Source: Seminavis robusta
Taxonomy: Eukaryota; Bacillariophyta; Bacillariophyceae; Naviculales; Naviculaceae
Assembly (NCBI GenBank): GCA_903772945.1
Contig: CAICTM010001030.1
Location: 1-39,483 of the forward strand
DNA: 39,483 bases
Direction of reading: 5' to 3'
Below the pieces are notes generated by a model. That model did no database searches, was not told the DNA's origin, and worked only from the letters and a program-made list of their open reading frames with translations. Positions 9,739-19,495 of the stretch are shown here, in pieces. Every line of letters begins with the position of its first letter. The first letter of the stretch is position 1. The position numbers and the translations under genes were made by a program.

Positions 9739-10079
9739 GTATCATACCAGTAACCAGTAACCAGTACCGGTACCGGTACGGAATGGTTGCTCTCTGAAAA
9801 GAATATGCAAGCAGCACTCTCTTTACGCGCCAAACTCAATAATAAGAAAGCTTTACTCTTTACTCCAGCTGCAGTACTGGGAGTCAGACTCGAGCCTTCT
9901 TGCCCAGGTTTGGAGTGTACGATTGGGGTGAATCCAAGGCGTCCGGATGTGTTGAAGGGCTTTATCACACATGTACATGTAAACACAGCTCCCGTGATCT
10001 CGGTCGCGAGTACTTACTTACATAGTACTGAGTACGCGAGAACCAGCACCTCGCGGTAAAAAGCCCATTTTGATTGAAA
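9739..10079. other. Intergenic, no gene seen
   Basis: This is the right flank of the hAT insertion. It contains palindromic ACCGGTACCGGTAC words and nothing coding that I can support. Confidence 0.5.
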
Positions 10080-10089
10080 GGGAGTAAAA

Positions 10090-10460
10090 TTGACGATTTG
10101 ACTTAGGCATAAATGACTTTCAAAGGAGAATAGTCTGATAATTGTCTGAAGAGAAACCATCCTTCCATCAGACAGTGGTGAGATAACTGTCAGACGATTG
10201 TCAGACATTCACTAAATCTTTATTCAGACAATCGCTAAATCTTTCAGACGATCGCTGGTTACTCTTAGCATTATTCGGTACTGCGTTAAACTGAGTAATA
10301 GATGTTCCGAGTCATCGCCAATAATCGTCTGAAAAAGTGGGGACTTCGCCAATAATCGTCTGACAGAAACTGTCTGACAGAATTGTCTTAAGACAGTTGT
10401 CAGACGATTATAGGTTAATTGTCAGATGATTAGAGTCATCGTCTTATGACTGTCTGATAT
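10090..10460. repeat. Cluster of TCAGACGAT / ATCGTCTGA motifs
   Basis: The core GTCAGACGATT, its reverse complement AATCGTCTGAC and variants (CTGTCTGACAG, TCAGACAATCG) occur more than ten times in both orientations at irregular spacing. There is no coding potential. It may be a binding-site array or an old palindromic satellite. Confidence 0.7.
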
Positions 10461-10779
10461 GACTTAAGCACCTTGAAATTCACTCTTCAAAAATCCAGTT
10501 TTTACACAAATAAAGAACCAATTGGAGACCTTTACCTGGTGGTGCAGTAACTGGCACCGGCGTGTTATGCATACAGGTAGGAGGACTGGACTCTGACTCG
10601 ACTCGACTGTGACTCGGTCTGCGAGCACACAGCTAAGCTGCGAAGCATGGATCCCGGGGAGCTACCGGTATGATACTGCATGTTCTACCTGGTCTTGATG
10701 AGGTTGCTTCCGGGGCGCCCGCGAAAGCTTGGACATGACCAATCAGTGGATTAACACGCAAACACACAAGAACGATCAC

Positions 10780-10985
10780 TTGAAGTTGGATACAGTTCTC
10801 ATGCAATCAAGCAATCGCTGCTGCTATTGTACCGGTAGCAGGAGCTTTTAAAATCCAGAGAACATGGACCAGTAGCTAGATAGCTATAGATGGGAGAGGA
10901 GCTGGAGAGGTCACCTTTGAATTGTGAATTCATTGGTGGGCGATGAGCTCCTTGGGCTCGAGAGGATGTGTATGTTGCCACTGCT
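10780..10985 (+). repeat. Dispersed repeat, copy 1 (about 200 bp)
   Basis: It shares AAGCAATCGCT-CTGCTATTG, GATGGGAG, GGTCACC, GAATTCATTGGTGG and GGGCTCGAGAG, in the same order and spacing, with 12535-12740. A shorter copy lies at 11187-11275. Confidence 0.7.
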
Positions 10986-11186
10986 GACACTCCATTGCTG
11001 CCCGATTTGACGCCAGCAAAATAGCCAGCAACATAATCAATTCAATGCAGTCTGGGTGCACCAGTTAGTCTAGTACAGTACCAGGTACTCCGACGGATGC
11101 CTTGCTACCGGTATGGTAGAAGGGTGAGGATATTACAAACAACTTGGCTGGCTGGTTGCTACTTTCCCTCCCTCAATGACAAGATA

Positions 11187-11275
11187 CACTCATTGTGCTA
11201 TCGTACCGGTAGCGGGAGCCTAACCAAGAGTGCATGTACCAGGATGGGAGAGGAGCTGGAGAGGTCACCTTTGGA
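11187..11275 (+). repeat. Dispersed repeat, partial copy 2
   Basis: It contains CTATCGTACCGGTAGCGGGAGC and GATGGGAGAGGAGCTGGAGA then GGTCACCTTTG, nearly identical to part of copy 1 at 10830-10920. Confidence 0.65.
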
Positions 11276-11439
11276 AAACCTGACAAACCCAGTAATGGCG
11301 AGACGCACAAGGCGGAATTGTTTTATTTTGCGAAAGGATCAAGGCGATCGAGGACTCGGTATGGCCAGGATCAAGATGAACGTACCTTTCTTACAGCATG
11401 AAGGATCCTCAAGGCGCCCACTCTGTACCGGTACCGGTA

Positions 11440-11520
11440 CCGTGCCACCTCGTGCCTTGTCAATTATCGGACGAGGGTGCTTGTCCCCCCAAGGATTCAT
11501 CGAGTATTTTCATCAGTTCG
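11440..11520 (+). repeat. Repeat pair, copy A
   Basis: CCTCGTGCCTTGTCAATTAT continuing through CGGACGAG and GTGCTTGTCCCCCCAA recurs at 14600-14680 with few mismatches. The 176-codon open frame 11097-11627 spanning copy A looks repeat-derived, and I do not call it a gene. Confidence 0.7.
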
Positions 11521-11847
11521 GTCCATTCCTATCCGGGCATCGTTCATTCACGGTATGCCTGGCTGTCAACACTCTGCAGCAAAGAAAGACTATGGTTTTC
11601 CTAGTGCAGAGTAGAGTAGTCTACTAGCTTCTATTCGTGTCCTAGAGCAGGCGAGACTATGAAATATTGGAAATTCCTACAAATACTGTCTTCCTAGTAG
11701 CAATGCAATGACAGTTTCCTCAGAGGGGGGCGCCCCTGCACCGGTACAATACATCCTTTGCCGTGTCATTTGGAGTCTTTTCCTCCATTCTAGCGCTAGC
11801 TCTCGCTCAGCATCGCAAGGCAGCTGAACAAGGAATCATCAACCAAG

Positions 11848-12360
11848 TCAGTTGTTGCCTTGTGCTTGCACAAACTCAAATGGGAACAATTGCAAAGGAC
11901 ACCCATTTTCGTAGGCCCACTGCATGATTGGAGGGGGGGGGGGGGTTAGAATCATCAAAGGCAAGGACCTGCCAATCCCAGGGTTGTTCCTTTTGAGAGT
12001 AGAGCCACTGAAGGATGTGCAATTTTTCATGACGGAGAGCCAATGTCATGCAATCAACCCAATTGCAGTCACATCCGTTTTCGTAGGCATATTGTGGTGC
12101 TTCCACATGACCATTCTTGGCAGCCTCGGTACATGTCATGTACAGCCATTCTCATGGGCATAATGTAGTGTTTGCAAGTACCCCTCTGCAGCAACAGCAG
12201 TACAAGTATCTGCATCCCACGGACAGCCATTCTCATGGGCATACTGCAGAGTATTCACGTGCCTTCCCTGAGCAGCTGAACCACAAGTATCTTCATCCCA
12301 GGGGCATTCATTTGTTGTGCAGCCATTGGAGGATGCGGAGATGTCCAAAGTGAGCAGCAT
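11848..12360 (-). pseudogene. Broken ankyrin-repeat gene fragment
   Basis: Three minus-strand frames carry successive units of the same repeat: TLQYAHENGCPWDADTC, then TEAAKNGHVE and YAYENGCDCNW, then MQWAYENGCPLQLF. This matches the divergent ankyrin family with a core like 'a-eaAknGhle-LkyahenGCpWde', known from diatoms and other protists. The frame is lost twice. Around 12130 about eleven bases of a 'PWDEDTC' segment appear deleted. A 13-base C tract (plus-strand G at 11933-11945) then shifts the frame again. The 3' end near 11848 is a stop in the last frame. The second shift could be a homopolymer length error; the first cannot. Confidence 0.7.
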
Positions 12361-13059
12361 TGTTTTATTAAGTAAATATGCTACGGGCAGCTACGAAGTA
12401 CTTCAGGACTTCAGGGCTAGTACATGTAGATCTACTTGACTTGGTCCTGTGGTCTTGTGGCTGCTTTGGCCACCCACCACTCATCAGTCCGTGGCTTTTG
12501 TTTGCAGAACACCTATCCACACCACATACATGATCGCTTCAAGTTGAATGCACTTCAAGCAATCGCTACTGCTATTGTAACGGTACTGGGAGCATAAACA
12601 CACAGTACATGTACCATTAGGTTTATTATCAGATGGGAGCGGTCACCGGTACCTCGTTGCTTCGTTACTTTACAGGTGAATTCATTGGTGGATGATGAGC
12701 TCGGGCTCGAGAGCATGCAGGTTGCCAGGGCACATGCGAGAACATCCTCTTGAAGCACACAGTACGTACTAAGTCTTGTAGTCTAATAGCTAGTTCTTCC
12801 GCGAAACGAGGATTCAATGAATCGAATCATTCGATTCGATTCTGCTCACCAGCTTCTTCGCTTAGCTTCTTTGGATTCATGAATTCGCGACTTAGAAACC
12901 GCGACTAAAGCGACTACTGTAAAGGGTGAAAGTCGTGAAAGTGACGTCATCGCGAGACTTCCAGACCCACACCCTCTTCATCCCACGTACAGTGTACTAG
13001 CTGTACACTGTATTTTAAAATACCTCCAATGGACGCTGTGGCAAATCAATCTCCAGCCG
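12361..13059. other. Intergenic; holds dispersed repeat copy 3
   Basis: Positions 12535-12740 are the third copy of the dispersed repeat (see 10780). Around 12810-12900 there are short ATTCGATTC and GAATC direct and inverted words. No coding region was found. Confidence 0.55.
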
Positions 13060-13350
13060 AATTGTGAGGGAGACGGTTTTGGAGATTATCAAAATTTAGG
13101 ATTTAATAATTTCAAATTAGGAGACCCTTTTGGAGATAATCAAAATTTAGGAGACCACCGTTTTGGAGACCAAAGTCAAAATTAGGAGATTCACCCTGTG
13201 TTTGTTAGAGTTGAAATAGGAGATTGAATAGGAGATCAAAACTCAAATTCTAAAGGAGACTGTTTAGGAGATTGTCAAAATTTTGGTACTGTAATTTGAA
13301 ATTAGGAGACCGTTTTGGAGATTATCAAAATTTAGGAGACTGTTCCTCAC
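13060..13350. repeat. Degenerate tandem repeat, GGAGAC-TTTTGGAGATTATC
   Basis: The unit TTTTGGAGATTATCAAAATT with following TAGGAGACC recurs at about 13078, 13130 and 13312, with degenerate copies between. It is AT-rich and non-coding. Confidence 0.7.
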
Positions 13351-13700
13351 ATTTTACCTTTTTGCCGCATTGTCCAGAGAGCACCAACGCCAGAGAGCCT
13401 GGTATTGGAAGGTTAAAAGCTGGATTGGTATTAGAGTCAACAGTTTGATTTGAGCTATGTAGCCAGCTAGTTCCTCTTACTCAAATTGCCTCATTATTTC
13501 TCCAGAAAAGAAGACTTATTTTTTGAGGTTGGTTGGAGGTCACAACCGGGACCCTGGGATTCCTTGAAGGGATAGTACATTTTGTGTTGCTCGACTCTTA
13601 TCACCTACCGGTAGCCAGTGGGGCTACTGAGTGTGATATTCTGTATGACCACTGAGAACACCTCATTCACAAAATCTATTATCCTGTCTATTATCCCACC

Positions 13701-14135
13701 ATGAAAATCAATGCCAAATCTGTTGCTGCCGCTACCCAGGCTACTGTCAACCATGCTACCCATGCTACCCAACCTTCAGTGGCTCCATTTGTCCCCATGA
13801 AATCAGTGAAGCCTGTGAACCCCTGTGCTCTTCTATCAAATGTCCGGGTTGCCAATGTGAATGAGGTTCTTGAAACGCTGAATACTCCTTCTTCGAGCCA
13901 ACATCATCACCATCCCTATTATGTCAGGCTCCACAACAAAGAGGAGAAGATTAGGGAACTACCAACTTTGGAAGAGGCAACCAACAACAAAGCTTATGAT
14001 TGGTTCACAGAGTCAAAGGAACCAACATCCAAGAGAGGCAAACATACCACCACAACCTTTTTACCTTTGTTCATGCTGGTGATTTGCATACAGAACCACC
14101 CAGCCTTCCACCTGGGTCCAACCTACTACACGTGA
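13701..14135 (+). CDS. Hypothetical protein, possibly frameshifted
   Basis: ATG 13701 lies in a good context (cccaccATGA) and opens 144 codons: a Thr/Ala/His-rich N-terminus (AAATQATVNHATHATQ), a His run (SSQHHHHPYYV), then a charged segment EEKIRELPTLEEATNNKAYD. The coding look fades after about residue 115 (FLPLFMLVICIQ). An overlapping frame (14000-14302, HAGDLHTEPPSLPPGS, HLEPFTGTEGCHR) then looks more coding-like, so the true protein may change frame near 14055. I do not recognise the family. A TGGTATTAGAGTC word at about 13424 resembles a retrotransposon primer-binding site, but no LTRs were found. Confidence 0.35.
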   Translation: MKINAKSVAAATQATVNHATHATQPSVAPFVPMKSVKPVNPCALLSNVRVANVNEVLETLNTPSSSQHHHHPYYVRLHNKEEKIRELPTLEEATNNKAYDWFTESKEPTSKRGKHTTTTFLPLFMLVICIQNHPAFHLGPTYYT

Positions 14136-14456
14136 AGAATCCAAAGCATCTAGAGCCATTCACTGGTACTGAGGGATGTCATCGCCAACTTGTCTGTACA
14201 CTGGTTCCTAGGAGTTTTCTTCAACAAACCTATGGTAAGCAAGTCATACTCCCAATAATTGGAAGCTTGTCAACGCAGTCAAAATGGACAAACTCTAGCT
14301 AGCTAGCATTGACTAAGGCGTGGCGTCGTAGACTACAAAGTAGATTCTGGTGTCAAATGATGACCGGAAGCCAGCTGACCCGTAGAGTATTGTGGCTGGT
14401 CGGGAATCAGTTCCGTGCCCGCGTGACCAATCGATAGCCGACAGTCGCATCTAAAC

Positions 14457-14973
14457 GTGTTGCAGTGTGGTGTGTGGGGATTGAGATGCATCCAGGAATA
14501 TCTTGCCACCGACCTGCTTCGTGGACCAGAGGATTTCCCGATCAACGACGAGTTTGAGCGGTTGTATCCCTCGGTGGATTCGATTCAGTTTTTTCTTGCC
14601 TCGTGCCTTGTCAATTATCGGACGAGTGTGCTTGTCCCCCCAAAGATTCATTGAGTATTAATTTCATCACTTCGGTAGCGCGCGAGAATCTCGCAAGACT
14701 CTGGTTGGATCGTCGATACGAAGAACGTTTGCATTTGTCGGGTTCCAGACAGATTGTCCGAACAAGAAAGTTCCACTGGAGGTGCTCTCGCGTGAATGGA
14801 TTCCTTTTGCTTTGGCAAGGCCATCCTTGGGAACAATGGAATGTACATGTATGGGATGGGCATCAGGACGCCGGCAATTTGCAAAGTTTCGCGCTTGGGC
14901 CGTCCACAGGGCCAATATGGACATGGCGAATCAATCGTTTCCATTTGTTGTTCCGGGGAATGTCCTCTTTTGA
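14457..14973 (+). other. Unresolved region with open frames on both strands
   Basis: A plus-strand frame at 14457-14654 reads CIQEYLATDLLRGPEDFPIN and FERLYPSVDSIQFF. Another, open from 14662 to 14973, reads TFAFVGFQTDCPNKKVPLEV and EWIPFALARPSLGTMECT. Other frames on both strands are open too, so neither strand nor frame can be settled. Positions 14600-14680 are copy B of the repeat at 11440. It may be a decayed gene or transposon fragment. Confidence 0.25.
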
Positions 14974-15043
14974 AAGGAATTCCAAGCAAACCTGCTTCTG
15001 GACATTCTGTTGTCACGGTTTTCATGGTGCGTACTAGTATTGC

Positions 15044-16660
15044 TCATGGATCCCCGTCGTCTTGTCGTCGTTTGGTTCGTCGTTGTCTTGTTCGTTGTTG
15101 AACGGCTTCCTCCGATCTGCCGGGCAATTCTTGAAAATGATTGTGTTTCAACGACGCGTGCTTGAGATTGGTCTTTTGTAATATTGTCTTGGTGGATTGC
15201 AAATTGAAGGGAATCGTCCCCGTCATGGCATTGTTGTGGAGGTACAGTGTCTGCAAATTGGGAAACATGCCACGACTCCACCAATGATCGCCATCGGGCA
15301 ATGTCCCCCAGAGTTGATTGTCACTCAAATCTATCAGTACCAAATCACGGGCCAAACCGTTCCAAAATTCTTCTGGAATGGTTCCTTGGAGTTGATTTTT
15401 GGTCAAATTGACCTGCGTCACGACTTCTTCCACTTGATTTGGTCCTACTTGATAATGGGCACAGGCAACTCCGTACCAATCGCAGACATGAACTCCACCA
15501 TCCTCATTCATGGATGTCATCCAATGGGTTTCGACTTTCCAAAGACTCCCCGTTGTATGGGTGGCAAAAAAGAGACACGCCAAGGAAAAGCGGGATATAA
15601 TGTCTTGATCGGATTGTTGCCAAGTATGCGTCGAAACATCAATGAGCCAATCCAAGGCGGCCGATGCCGGACTAAATGGATCCTGTAATCGATCCGTAGT
15701 GGTGATGGATTTGGCGAGCAAGAGGCTGGTAAAGGATCGTTTGAGTTGGGATTGGGAATTGCGGAGACGAGAGTTGGCTTTGGATGTGGGTCGTTTGACG
15801 GATGAAGCGTCCTCTGGTGGTTGCTCGGTAGTGCTGGGATCGTTTGCCACATTGGTTGTTGTGGTGTCGGTATGATCCCTGGACAGTACAATCGAGACTG
15901 CAAAGCCCGCAATGCCCAAGAGTATGCAGACACCTAAAAGGCGGTACAAAACTCGTCTCTTGTGAATGGACGAAGAAGTGTATTTTTGGGTGCAATAGTG
16001 TTGTGCCCAGTGCTGATTGTAGGATAGTGTCAAGTTGTGGCCATGATCCGAGGACGAGTGCATTGTTGGTTTCTTTTCTTTCATAGCGTGATTGTGACTG
16101 TTGTGATTGGTTATTGTCGGAAGGGAAGCTCTCTTGGTATTGTGAGTCAAGACAGGAGAGGAGGAGGGAATCTTGGATAGGCTGCTATTATTATTGTTGA
16201 GAGGTGGGAGGGCACGTCTCCAACTGTGATGTGGAACGGGAGACGATTTTTCTTTTTCCTTGTCGGATGTCTTTGCAAAAGTGGAGTTTGTAGCAGAGGG
16301 TGGAGACTCTGCTGAAGAGGAAGATGGCCCCAATGTCTTGTTGAAGGAAGAGGCGCCATAACTGCGACTTCTTCGAAGCAAACTAGAGCGCCGTCTTGCT
16401 CCAGTAGATGAGCCATGACCAGGTGAAGTGGTTGTTTTTGTTGTGACTTCCATTTGGTGGTACGAGCGAACCGACTTTAGTTTTACTGGCTGATGGTGGT
16501 TCTGAATTTGCTGCTGCTGTGTTGGTGGAGTTTGCCGATTCAGCTTCAAGGAAGATGCTCGCAAGGAGTGGACATCTCTACCACCAGAAGGAGCTGATCG
16601 GCAAGCCACGTATCCATTTCTCACAGGTGGCGGTCCATCATGGACAAGCATTTGGCTCAT
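15044..16660 (-). CDS. LRR receptor-like single-pass membrane protein, intronless
   Basis: ATG 16660 opens 538 codons without an obvious intron. Residues 1-235 are a disordered, basic, Ser/Gln/Asn-rich cytosolic region (ARRRSSLLRRSRSYG). A membrane segment lies at about 238-260 (LYRLLGVCILLGIAGFAVSI). The ectodomain starts with DPFSPASAALDWLID (about 327) and CDWYGVAC (about 393), the same preface as the LRR protein at 1510-4545. Three to four LRRs follow (QLQGTIPEEFW, LIDLSDNQLWGTLP, LYLHNNAMTGTIPF). The C-terminus is unusual, ending in a basic tail (RTRQRRTKRRQ) instead of the Cys-rich cap of its relatives. It is either truncated or has an unseen 3' exon. The likely role is a surface receptor or adhesion protein; the ligand is unknown. 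Confidence 0.8.
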   Translation of the reverse strand: MSQMLVHDGPPPVRNGYVACRSAPSGGRDVHSLRASSLKLNRQTPPTQQQQIQNHHQPVKLKSVRSYHQMEVTTKTTTSPGHGSSTGARRRSSLLRRSRSYGASSFNKTLGPSSSSAESPPSATNSTFAKTSDKEKEKSSPVPHHSWRRALPPLNNNNSSLSKIPSSSPVLTHNTKRASLPTITNHNSHNHAMKEKKPTMHSSSDHGHNLTLSYNQHWAQHYCTQKYTSSSIHKRRVLYRLLGVCILLGIAGFAVSIVLSRDHTDTTTTNVANDPSTTEQPPEDASSVKRPTSKANSRLRNSQSQLKRSFTSLLLAKSITTTDRLQDPFSPASAALDWLIDVSTHTWQQSDQDIISRFSLACLFFATHTTGSLWKVETHWMTSMNEDGGVHVCDWYGVACAHYQVGPNQVEEVVTQVNLTKNQLQGTIPEEFWNGLARDLVLIDLSDNQLWGTLPDGDHWWSRGMFPNLQTLYLHNNAMTGTIPFNLQSTKTILQKTNLKHASLKHNHFQELPGRSEEAVQQRTRQRRTKRRQDDGDP

Positions 16661-16846
16661 CTTATTGATGTCTCCTTTCTCCCCCTCTTTCTCGGCAGCC
16701 CCTTGTCTATTGTGCTAGCTAGCTAGATTGGTGGTGCTTGCAATACCGTACTGTTCAATACAGATACTAGTAGTTGTCTCTGGCCTTTTAAGGAAACGCT
16801 ACAGGTTGAAGGCCATGGTCATGGTCGGACCTTTCTCACACAAGAA

Positions 16847-16912
16847 GGAAGGTTGAAACTTGAGATGACCGTCTCATGTCACGCCGAAACCCGGCAAAGC
16901 TGAATGATTACC
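16847..16912 (+). repeat. About 60-bp direct repeat, copy 1
   Basis: GTTGAAACTTGAGATG, then ATGTC, then CGGCA-AGCTGAATGA recur in the same order at 18009-18070. The two copies bracket about 1.1 kb that holds the 126-bp array and a small ORF. Confidence 0.65.
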
Positions 16913-16980
16913 CTTCCAGGCCGAATGCAACCCAAGCATGTTTGCTTTCTATTCTCTATTAGATCTACCTACTGTGGCAT

Positions 16981-17290
16981 GGATGGGTTGGGTCTGACTC
17001 AACTGGGAAGGAAGGGTCCATTTCCATCAAGCACGAACCTGGATTCGTTCGCACGAATCCAGATTCGTGCGTTTATTAGGCTTGGACAGGCATGACTGGA
17101 ATGGATGGATGGGTTGGGTCTGACTCAACTGGGAAGGAAGGGTCCATTTCCATCAAGCACGAACCTGGATTCGTTCGCACAAATCCAGATTCGTGCTTTT
17201 ATTAGGCAGGGAGAGGCATGACTTGGAATGGATGGATGGGTAGGGTCTGACTCAACTGGGAAGGAACATGACTGGCATGCATGGATGGGT
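16981..17290 (+). repeat. 126-bp tandem repeat, about 2.4 copies, with internal hairpin
   Basis: Copies start at GGATGGG 16981, 17107 and 17234; the third is truncated. Copies 1 and 2 are almost identical. Each contains an imperfect palindrome, GCACGAACCTGGATTCG paired with CGAATCCAGATTCGTGC, around a short TTCGCA loop. Confidence 0.85.
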
Positions 17291-17642
17291 ACTGTGGGGT
17301 CAGTTGAAGCATAATCAACTTTCAATATTTAGTTAGAAGGGAACATTACTCCACTCTTACCTGCTTCTAGATCCCAACAACAAAACTGTAAGCTATCGTA
17401 CTGTATTATGGACAAGCAGCTCTTCAAGCCCTTTATTCAATCTTTTCAAACCTACCAGACTGTACGGTACCTCCCAGCAATGCAACCTTGTGAAGTTTAC
17501 TTTGTGTCAGTTTGCTCCAAGCTAAGACTGCTTCTTCCCATTTGATTGCAGCAAGTATCCACTCTCCACTCCAGCCGGTGGAAGTCAACAAGTATCATTG
17601 ACAAAGGATCGTCGACAAAGGATCGTCGACAAATCATCAGCC

Positions 17643-17939
17643 ATGGACGAAGCCAAGCCATGGACAAGTAGTGGCAACCAGCTCGCCAATTTGGGCAAGG
17701 AAAACTATCCCAACGACGATGGCGAGGACAAGCGTGACAAGAAGGTCCAAATTCCATCAACTCTTGCGGCAGAAGGAACGGATCATCTCGGACGCTTTTA
17801 CGGTGGAAGAGGCAACATCAACTCGACATTGGTTGGTAGTCACAGCAAGAAGACTACATATGATGGCATTGGCGGAAAGGCAACCAATGACGCAAGAAGG
17901 CCACCCGTGGCAATGACAAGGAAAACAAGGACACGATGA
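17643..17939 (+). CDS. Small hydrophilic hypothetical protein (98 aa)
   Basis: ATG 17643 sits in a strong context (tcagccATGG) and opens 98 codons rich in Lys, Asp, Gly and Arg (MDEAKPWTSSGNQL, PNDDGEDKRDKK, RFYGGRGNINSTL). It ends in a basic tail RKTRTR. No membrane segment, signal peptide or known domain is seen, and it is probably disordered. It lies inside the block bracketed by the 16847 and 18009 repeats. It may be real or a fortuitous frame; the composition resembles real protein more than the other frames here. Confidence 0.45.
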   Translation: MDEAKPWTSSGNQLANLGKENYPNDDGEDKRDKKVQIPSTLAAEGTDHLGRFYGGRGNINSTLVGSHSKKTTYDGIGGKATNDARRPPVAMTRKTRTR

Positions 17940-18008
17940 ACCCTTTTCTCATCGGCGCGTCCAAAGGACCAAATTCGATAGCAATCAGCAAAGACACAAG
18001 AAATCCCA

Positions 18009-18070
18009 CGGAAGTTGAAACTTGAGATGGTGTACCAATGTCTAAACCGGCATAGCTGAATGAGTATCGT
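18009..18070 (+). repeat. About 60-bp direct repeat, copy 2
   Basis: See 16847-16912. The shared words are GTTGAAACTTGAGATG and AGCTGAATGA. Confidence 0.65.
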
Positions 18071-18344
18071 TACAATACCACGAAGGCCTCCTCAGTCTTG
18101 CTACGGCTAACGCTTAACGGCTCCTTTTGGAAACTGTGACGGGGTTCTTTTCTTTGTATGGGAACTCTGATTCTCTCTTTGGATTTGATTGGCTGGCAAA
18201 ATTCTTTTCTTTTGTAAAACTTCCTTCCAAGAAATCGAATCTCACTGAAGGTGAAAGAAAACTCAACGAACCGCCAAAGCCCCTTCATCAGCATTGCCAG
18301 CATTTATTTGCTTGCTTTGTCTTTGTTTCGAAATCACTACCACG

Positions 18345-19495
18345 ATGGACCCCAAGGAATTTGACGAAATGGAGACAGAGGAGGAAGTTGAGACTGATGA
18401 TGATGAGGAGGAGGAGGAGGAGGAGACCGTGAAGGTTGGCAACCGCCCCTTCAACACGAGAGCTTATGTCAACAGCTTCATCAAAGTCATAGACACGACA
18501 AAGGCCAAGAAGCACACCCCTGATGCTGGCATTGACCGTATTCTCCAAGTCCATGACCATATGCTGTCTGTGCAAGACTTTGATGCTAGCCGTAAACAAT
18601 ATGGTGTGGGATCCTGGGACTCAACCCAGCACGACCAGAAGCATACAAGTACCTTTTTGTGTGCTTTGTGGTATCAGGACAAATGGCAGAAGCCATGTCC
18701 TGCCTATTGGAATCGATGCATCGATGGACGTTGATGGCCATGACAGGATTTTGTGGAGAACAAAAAATGGATCGAACCGACGTCTTTCCTGCATTGATTG
18801 ACTGGACTTCGGGCGTCAGTCTTGTATTCAATTACTGCGCTGAGCAAAAACACAATCTGCTTGTTGCGAAACCAAACTGGTGGTACCAGGATGGGATGCT
18901 CAAGCGCATCTCAAAGGTGGCACTCAATGCAGCCACGGATATATATAGTCTAGCAGAACATCCAGAGACGGCCCACTTGTTTCCCGGACACGAATTCTCA
19001 TTGGCCCAAGTTAAAGCCACTCGAGCCAAGGTGCTTTCTGGATGCTATGGCCAAGCCCTGCATGTGATCCGCACCGAGAAAGAGATTGATGAAGCGGTTG
19101 AACTCTTCATGAAGCCTACGATACATGCGCATGGGTGCTATGGCACTTGCCCAGATTTGTTGGAACAAATGGCTGCCAGTCATGTAAAAATGATGACTGA
19201 CGAGCAAACAAATCTTTCTGCTTTGGAGCGTGGGGAGGCTGGGTTGTGGGTGGTCGTTCACGGTTTGGTGAGCCAAGCAGGACAAGCAATGAATGGCAAA
19301 CTGGGCCTTGTCTTCAAGGATGGGTTGGTAAATGGGCGAGTTGCTGTGGAAGTGGAAGGGTTTGAGGGAGAAAAGCGCCTCCTTCCGACCAATCTCCAGG
19401 AAATCCCCTTCTCGGAGATGCAAGTGGCCCTCATTTCTACCCTGCCAATTGCCGAGCAGTGGAAGTTCGTGCGAGGCTCCAACAAGCAGCTGTAA
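18345..19495 (+). CDS. Conserved-looking acidic-N-terminus protein, frame broken by one base
   Basis: ATG 18345 starts MDPKEFDEMETEEEVETD, then an acidic run and VGNRPFNTRAYVNSFIKVID. The frame loses sense after about residue 89 and stops at 18734. Another frame, open from 18596, continues with clear coding character (LGLNPARPEAYKYLFVCFVV) to TAA 19493-19495. Adding one G to the GGG at 18608-18610 would join the two into about 384 residues. The central part is helical and rich in Cys, Met and Trp. The end, with MNGKLGLV and VAVEVEGFEGEKRLLPTNLQ, resembles the small SH3-like 'NGK-G-V-G' domains common in algal proteins. Function is unknown. It is either a recent pseudogene or a homopolymer error in a real gene. 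Confidence 0.65.

Noticed and set aside
11097..11627. 176-codon plus-strand ORF as a gene
   Set aside because: It is composed of dispersed-repeat copies and has no coding-like composition or domain.
13424..13440. TGGTATTAGAGTC as a retrotransposon primer-binding site
   Set aside because: It has two mismatches to the usual TGGTATCAGAGC, no LTR ends in CA before it, no matching LTR was found, and the ORF at 13701 is not recognisably gag.
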